Under the pieces are notes generated by a model. That model had not been told where the DNA came from. It was given only the letters and a program-made list of their open reading frames with translations, and did not search any database. Positions 60,025-64,000 of a stretch of 64,000 nt of DNA are shown piece by piece. Each line of letters opens with the position of its first letter. Position 1 is the stretch's first letter. Source of the stretch: Novosphingobium sp. NDB2Meth1 (GTDB lineage: Bacteria > Pseudomonadota > Alphaproteobacteria > Sphingomonadales > Sphingomonadaceae); NCBI RefSeq assembly GCF_900117425.1, contig NZ_FPEH01000016.1:248001-312000 (forward strand), read 5' to 3'. Both the position numbers and the translations under genes were made by a program.

Positions 60025-63000
60025 TCACTCCGCCGGGAAGGCTTCACCCGCCGCATGGGCATGCTGCTCGCGCGCCGCCTCGCGCGGATCGTAGGACAGC
60101 ACGCGCCGCCCGATCCACGGACCGACCCGCTTTTCCAGGCCGTCTGCGAGGCTGAAGCCCGCAGGAACCAGCAGCAGCGTGAGCAACGTCGAAAGCGCGA
60201 GACCGCCGATCACGACAATACCCATCGGCGCGCGCCAGCCGGCATCGCCGCCGAGCGAGACAGCCGTCGGCACCATGCCCGCGATCATCGCGACGGTGGT
60301 CATCACGATCGGCTGCGCACGCTTGTGCCCGGCTTCGATAATCGCGTCGAGCTTGGGCGTGCCCTTGGCCATTTCCTCGATCGCGAAGTCGATCAGCAGG
60401 ATCGAGTTCTTGGCGACGATGCCGAACAGCATCAGGACACCGATGAACACGGGAAGCGACAGTGCCTGGCCTGTAGCAAGCAGCAGCAGCAGACCGCCGA
60501 GCGGCGCGAGGAACAGCGAGCCCATGTTGACGAGCGGCGAGATAAAGCGGCGGTAGAGCAGCACGAGCACCGAGAAAACGAGCAACACACCCGCTGCCAG
60601 CGCGACCATGAAATTGAACAGCATTTCCTGCTGCCAGCGGTCTTCGCCGGCAGGCGCGTTGGAGACGCCCTGCGGCAGGTTCTTCATGATCGGCAGCGCC
60701 TTGATCGCTGCATCGGCGGTGCCCTTGACCACACCCGGCGGCAGGTCGGCACCGATGAACACGCGGCGGTTCTGGTTGTAACGCTGGATGCTCGTCGGAC
60801 CCGAGCCGAAGCCGATGGTGGCCACGCGCGAAAGCGGAACCGAGCCGCCCGAGACAGTCGGCACCGGCAGGTTCTCGAGCGTCGTCAGATCGCGGCGCGA
60901 CGCGACCGGCAGCTTCACCCGGATCGGCACCTGACGGTCCGACAAGGAGAACTTGGCGCTGTTCTGGTCGATCTCGCCCTGCGTCGCGATGCGGATGACC
61001 TGGCTCAGCTGCTGGGTCGTCACGCCCAGTGATGCCGCGAGATCGAGATGCGGGGTGATCACGATTTCCGGGCGGCGCAAGTCGGCGCTGATGCGCGGCG
61101 CGACGACTTCCTTGAGGCCGCTCATCTGCTCGACCAGCGTCTGTGCGGTCTTCTGCAGGAGATCGGGATCGGAGCCGGACAGCATGACGCTGATCGCGCG
61201 GCCCGAACCGCCGCCGGGGCCGCCGCCGTTCTGGTTCATGAAGCTCACGCGTGCGTCGGCCACCTTCTGCAGGCGCGGCGTCAGTGCGCGTTCGAATTCG
61301 ATGCTGGAACGCGCACGGTCGCGCTTCAGTTCGAGGAAGACACGGCCATTGCCCTCGTTGATGCGCTCCAGTGCGACGTCGATCTCGGGCTCGTCCTTCA
61401 CCAGCGCGAGCACTTCATCGACCTTCTTCTCGGTCTGCTCGATCGTGGTGCCGGGGACCATCTCGATGGTTATGCGGCTGAAATCGCCATCGGTTTCCGG
61501 GAAGAACTGCGACGGGATGACCATGAACAGCACCACCGTGAAGGCAAGCGCGCCGACAGCGACGCCCATCATCCACAAGCGGTGGTCGCGCAGCCGCGCG
61601 CGGAACCAGCGGCGCGGGAAACGCTCGCGGTACGCAGCCACCGGGCGGGTATCGAGCGACCATTCGAGCACGCGCATGTAGCGCTGCATCCACGGCCCGT
61701 TGCCGTGTTCGGCCTGCCCGTGCGCTTTGAGAAAATAGGCCGCGATCATCGGCGTGATCATGCGCGCGACGAGCAGCGAGAACAGCACCGCGATGACGAC
61801 GGTGAGGCCGAAGTTCTTGAAGAACTGGCCGGAAACGCCGGGCATCAATGCCACGGGCAGGAACACCGCGACAATCGAGAAAGTCGTGGCGACAACCGCG
61901 AGGCCGATCTCGTCCGCGGCGTCAATGGCCGCCTGATAGGCCGACTTGCCCATGCGCATGTGCCGGACGATGTTCTCGATCTCCACGATCGCATCGTCCA
62001 CCAGAACGCCGGCCACGAGGCCGAGCGCGAGCAGCGACATCGTGTTGAGCGTGAAACCGATCAGGCTCATCAGCCAGAAGGTCGGGATCGACGAGAGCGG
62101 AATGGCGATCGCCGAGACGATCGTCGCCCGCCAGTCGCGCAGGAAGAAGAACACCACGATCACGGCAAGAACCGCGCCTTCGACCATCGCGGACATCGAG
62201 GACTTGTACTGTTCCTTGGTGTAGCCGACGCTGGAGAAGAGCTGGATGAAGTGGACGCGGCCGCCCTGCTCCTTCTCGATCTTGGCGAGTTCCTTGACGG
62301 TATCGTCGTAGACGCTGACGTCGGATTGACCGCGCGCACGGGCGATGCTGAAGGTGACAACCGGCTTGCCGTCGTGCTTGGCGATCGACGTGATTTCGCT
62401 GAAGCTGTCACGCACATCGGCGACGTCGGACAGGCGGACGGTGCGGCCATTCGTAATGCCGATTTGCGTGCGCGAAAGTTCGAACGCGCTCGACGCATTG
62501 CCGAGCACGCGCACGGCCTGGCGCGAACCGGCGACTTCAGCGCGGCCGCCTGCTGCGTTGAGATTGACCTGGCGCAACGCGGCGTTGATCTGCGTCGCCG
62601 TGACGCCTTGCGCCTTCATCCGCATCGGATCGAGCGTGACGGCGATCTCTCGGTTCACGCCGCCATTGCGCTCGACTTCCGCCATGCCGGGGACCGAGAG
62701 AAGACGCTTGCGCACCGAGTCGTCGATGAACCACGAGAGCTGCTCGATGGTCATGTCGTCGGCGGAGACGGCAAAGTAGGCAATGGCGTCGGACGAGGTC
62801 TGCGCCTTGACCACCTGCGGTTCGAGGATGCCTTCGGGCAGATCCCCGCGCACCTGATCGACCGCGTTCTTGACCTCGTTCACCGCTGCATTGATGTCCG
62901 TCCCGATGGCGAACTGGACCATCGTCTGGCTGGACCCTTCGGTCGCCGTCGAACTCAGGGTATCGACGCCCGCGATTGTCCGGACTGCGGATTCGATGCG

Positions 63001-63204
63001 CTGGGTGATCTGGTTTTCGATTTCCGTCGGCGCCGCGCCCGGCTGGGAGATGGTGACAATGACCAGCGGGAATTCGATGTCCGGCTGGTCCTGCACCTTC
63101 ATGCCCATGAACGCCACAATCCCGGCCAGCGTGAGGCCAAGGAACATGACGATGGGTACGACCGGGTTGCGGATCGACCAGGCGGAGATGTTGCGGAAGT
63201 TCAT
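60025..63204 (-). CDS. RND efflux pump permease (HAE1/AcrB family)
   Basis: A 1,059-residue inner-membrane transporter, full length. It starts [20 protein letters not shown]. Twelve membrane segments, two large periplasmic loops (after TM1 and TM7) and the proton-relay aspartates in [20 protein letters not shown] on TM4 are present. The first loop has [17 protein letters not shown], typical of the HAE1 clade. Substrates are probably hydrophobic toxins, drugs or solvents. The adaptor gene lies 16 bases upstream, so the two form an operon; no outer-membrane channel gene is in the window. The reading frame runs on upstream into the adaptor, so the start is set by homology. Confidence 0.94.
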   Translation of the reverse strand: MNFRNISAWSIRNPVVPIVMFLGLTLAGIVAFMGMKVQDQPDIEFPLVIVTISQPGAAPTEIENQITQRIESAVRTIAGVDTLSSTATEGSSQTMVQFAIGTDINAAVNEVKNAVDQVRGDLPEGILEPQVVKAQTSSDAIAYFAVSADDMTIEQLSWFIDDSVRKRLLSVPGMAEVERNGGVNREIAVTLDPMRMKAQGVTATQINAALRQVNLNAAGGRAEVAGSRQAVRVLGNASSAFELSRTQIGITNGRTVRLSDVADVRDSFSEITSIAKHDGKPVVTFSIARARGQSDVSVYDDTVKELAKIEKEQGGRVHFIQLFSSVGYTKEQYKSSMSAMVEGAVLAVIVVFFFLRDWRATIVSAIAIPLSSIPTFWLMSLIGFTLNTMSLLALGLVAGVLVDDAIVEIENIVRHMRMGKSAYQAAIDAADEIGLAVVATTFSIVAVFLPVALMPGVSGQFFKNFGLTVVIAVLFSLLVARMITPMIAAYFLKAHGQAEHGNGPWMQRYMRVLEWSLDTRPVAAYRERFPRRWFRARLRDHRLWMMGVAVGALAFTVVLFMVIPSQFFPETDGDFSRITIEMVPGTTIEQTEKKVDEVLALVKDEPEIDVALERINEGNGRVFLELKRDRARSSIEFERALTPRLQKVADARVSFMNQNGGGPGGGSGRAISVMLSGSDPDLLQKTAQTLVEQMSGLKEVVAPRISADLRRPEIVITPHLDLAASLGVTTQQLSQVIRIATQGEIDQNSAKFSLSDRQVPIRVKLPVASRRDLTTLENLPVPTVSGGSVPLSRVATIGFGSGPTSIQRYNQNRRVFIGADLPPGVVKGTADAAIKALPIMKNLPQGVSNAPAGEDRWQQEMLFNFMVALAAGVLLVFSVLVLLYRRFISPLVNMGSLFLAPLGGLLLLLATGQALSLPVFIGVLMLFGIVAKNSILLIDFAIEEMAKGTPKLDAIIEAGHKRAQPIVMTTVAMIAGMVPTAVSLGGDAGWRAPMGIVVIGGLALSTLLTLLLVPAGFSLADGLEKRVGPWIGRRVLSYDPREAAREQHAHAAGEAFPAE

Positions 63205-63220
63205 GTGTGCGGCCCTCGGT

Positions 63221-64000
63221 TCACGAGCCGGCGGGCGTGGCGGCGCTGGCAGCAACCGGGCGCACGACATCACCCGGGTTGAGGAAACCACCGGCGCGCA
63301 GGACAACACGTTCGTTGCCAGCAAGGCCTTCCGATACGACGATGCCCTGTGCGGTGACGTCCCCGGTCTTCACCGCGCGGCGGGAGACCTTGTTGTTCTG
63401 GTCGACGACGTAGACGAACGCACCCTGCTGATCTGACAGGATCGCCGATTCCGGCAACATCGGCGCAATGACCGAGCCGCTGCGGATCTGCGCACTGGCA
63501 AAGCCGCCCGGACGCAGCGCGCGATCATACCCGAGAGCGATGCGCGCGATGCCTTCACGCGTCTGCGTGTCGATCGTCGGGGAAAGCTGCCAGATCTGGC
63601 CGGTAAACGCCTTGGCGGTGCCGACCGGCGTCACATCGGCAGACTGGCCGACCGCCAGCCGCGCGAGATCGTTCTCGGCGAGGCGCGCCTGCATTTCGAG
63701 CTGGCCGTCCTTCGCAATCCGGAACAGCACGCCGCTGCCTGGGCTGACGATCTGACCTGGCTCCACGCCGCGAGTGAGCACGAGGCCGGCCGCCGGGGCG
63801 ACGATATTGAGCCGCGCGGTACTGGCACGGAGCTGTTCTAGCGAGGCAGCGGCAACGCGGACCTGCGCAACCGCCGCATCGCGCGTGGCGGTGAGGCGGT
63901 CGACGTCGGCCTTCGAGATGAAGCCGCGCTCGACAAGCTTGAGGGCGCGGTCCAGATTCGACTGCGCGATCCGGGCGTTGGCGCGCTGCACTTCGATGTT
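63221..64000 (-). CDS. RND efflux periplasmic adaptor (membrane-fusion) protein, N-terminus outside window
   Basis: About 260 residues of a HlyD/AcrA-type adaptor. Visible are the second half of the coiled-coil hairpin (RANARIAQSNLDRALKLVER, LTATRDAAVAQVRVAAASLE), the lipoyl-like half (LNIVAPAAGLVLTRGVEPGQ), a beta-barrel (MQARLAENDLARLAVGQSAD) and the membrane-proximal domain (VIAPMLPESAILSDQQGAFV), ending in an Ala/Pro-rich tail (PVAASAATPAGS). Signal peptide and first coil lie beyond base 64000. It links the permease to an outer-membrane channel and is translated just before the permease. Confidence 0.93.
   Translation of the reverse strand, partial: NIEVQRANARIAQSNLDRALKLVERGFISKADVDRLTATRDAAVAQVRVAAASLEQLRASTARLNIVAPAAGLVLTRGVEPGQIVSPGSGVLFRIAKDGQLEMQARLAENDLARLAVGQSADVTPVGTAKAFTGQIWQLSPTIDTQTREGIARIALGYDRALRPGGFASAQIRSGSVIAPMLPESAILSDQQGAFVYVVDQNNKVSRRAVKTGDVTAQGIVVSEGLAGNERVVLRAGGFLNPGDVVRPVAASAATPAGS

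Noticed and set aside
58750..63282. Long plus-strand frames of 760 and 744 codons opposite DUF445 and the RND permease
   Set aside because: Antisense shadows caused by the same codon bias; the translations are His/Arg/Asp-rich without domains, and the minus-strand genes are well conserved.

Overview
The window is GC-rich chromosomal DNA of an alphaproteobacterium, most likely a member of the Sphingomonadales (Sphingomonas/Novosphingobium-like). This placement is an inference from several signs: a MipZ-type division ATPase beside panC, a homoserine dehydrogenase followed by class II fructose-bisphosphatase, a PgmG-like phosphomannomutase, a tonB-exbB-exbD-exbD cluster, a 41-residue ribosomal protein L36, many GTG/TTG starts with 4-base gene overlaps, and dense short inverted repeats between genes. 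No phage, plasmid, insertion sequence or CRISPR array is visible. Nearly everything is core or lineage-typical gene content.

Layout. 1-2.7 kb: end of gpmA, a 47-residue basic protein, tRNA-Thr(GGT), two proteins of unknown function (one a duplicated beta-type domain). 2.7-12.6 kb: GNAT protein, threonine aldolase with a DMT transporter, an epimerase with an M48 protease, aminopeptidase N with PgeF, a HAD hydrolase, rpmJ and galE. 12.8-18.2 kb: a translationally coupled pair of DUF4136-type exported proteins with an M14 carboxypeptidase, then a siderophore receptor behind a candidate Fur site, and an orphan 2Fe-2S subunit. 18.3-22.5 kb: class II aldolase, SRAP/YedK, a 657-base gap with a strong leftward promoter and a possible structured RNA, panC, mipZ and a J-domain protein. 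22.6-29.5 kb: phosphomannomutase, an Lhr-like helicase and the TonB/Exb energy-coupling genes. 29.8-37.1 kb: hom, glpX, small proteins, an EstB-like hydrolase and a chemoreceptor. 37.2-47.6 kb: rpoC and rpoB on the minus strand, with a small ORF between them, divergent from rplJ-rplL on the plus strand. 47.7-51.8 kb: a small membrane protein, a MATE pump, and groES-groEL with an RpoH-like promoter and a CIRCE operator. 51.9-64 kb: a secreted BNR/GH74-like propeller, a serine hydrolase, an M28 peptidase, ferredoxin-NADP reductase, GNAT, DUF445, and an RND pump with its truncated adaptor.

How the genes work together. The TonB/ExbB/ExbD genes could energise the siderophore receptor 10 kb away. 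The RNA polymerase, L10/L7/L12 and GroESL blocks are growth and stress core. Several exported peptidases and hydrolases (M48, PepN, M14, M28, two beta-lactamase-fold enzymes, BNR propeller) suggest a scavenging lifestyle.

I did not find a clearly new multi-gene system. The best leads are the possible ncRNA at 19,978-20,148, the small ORF between rpoB and rpoC, the divergent rplJL/rpoBC arrangement, the in-frame 18-base tandem triplication beside the phosphoserine loop of the phosphomannomutase, and the duplicated-domain protein without a signal peptide.
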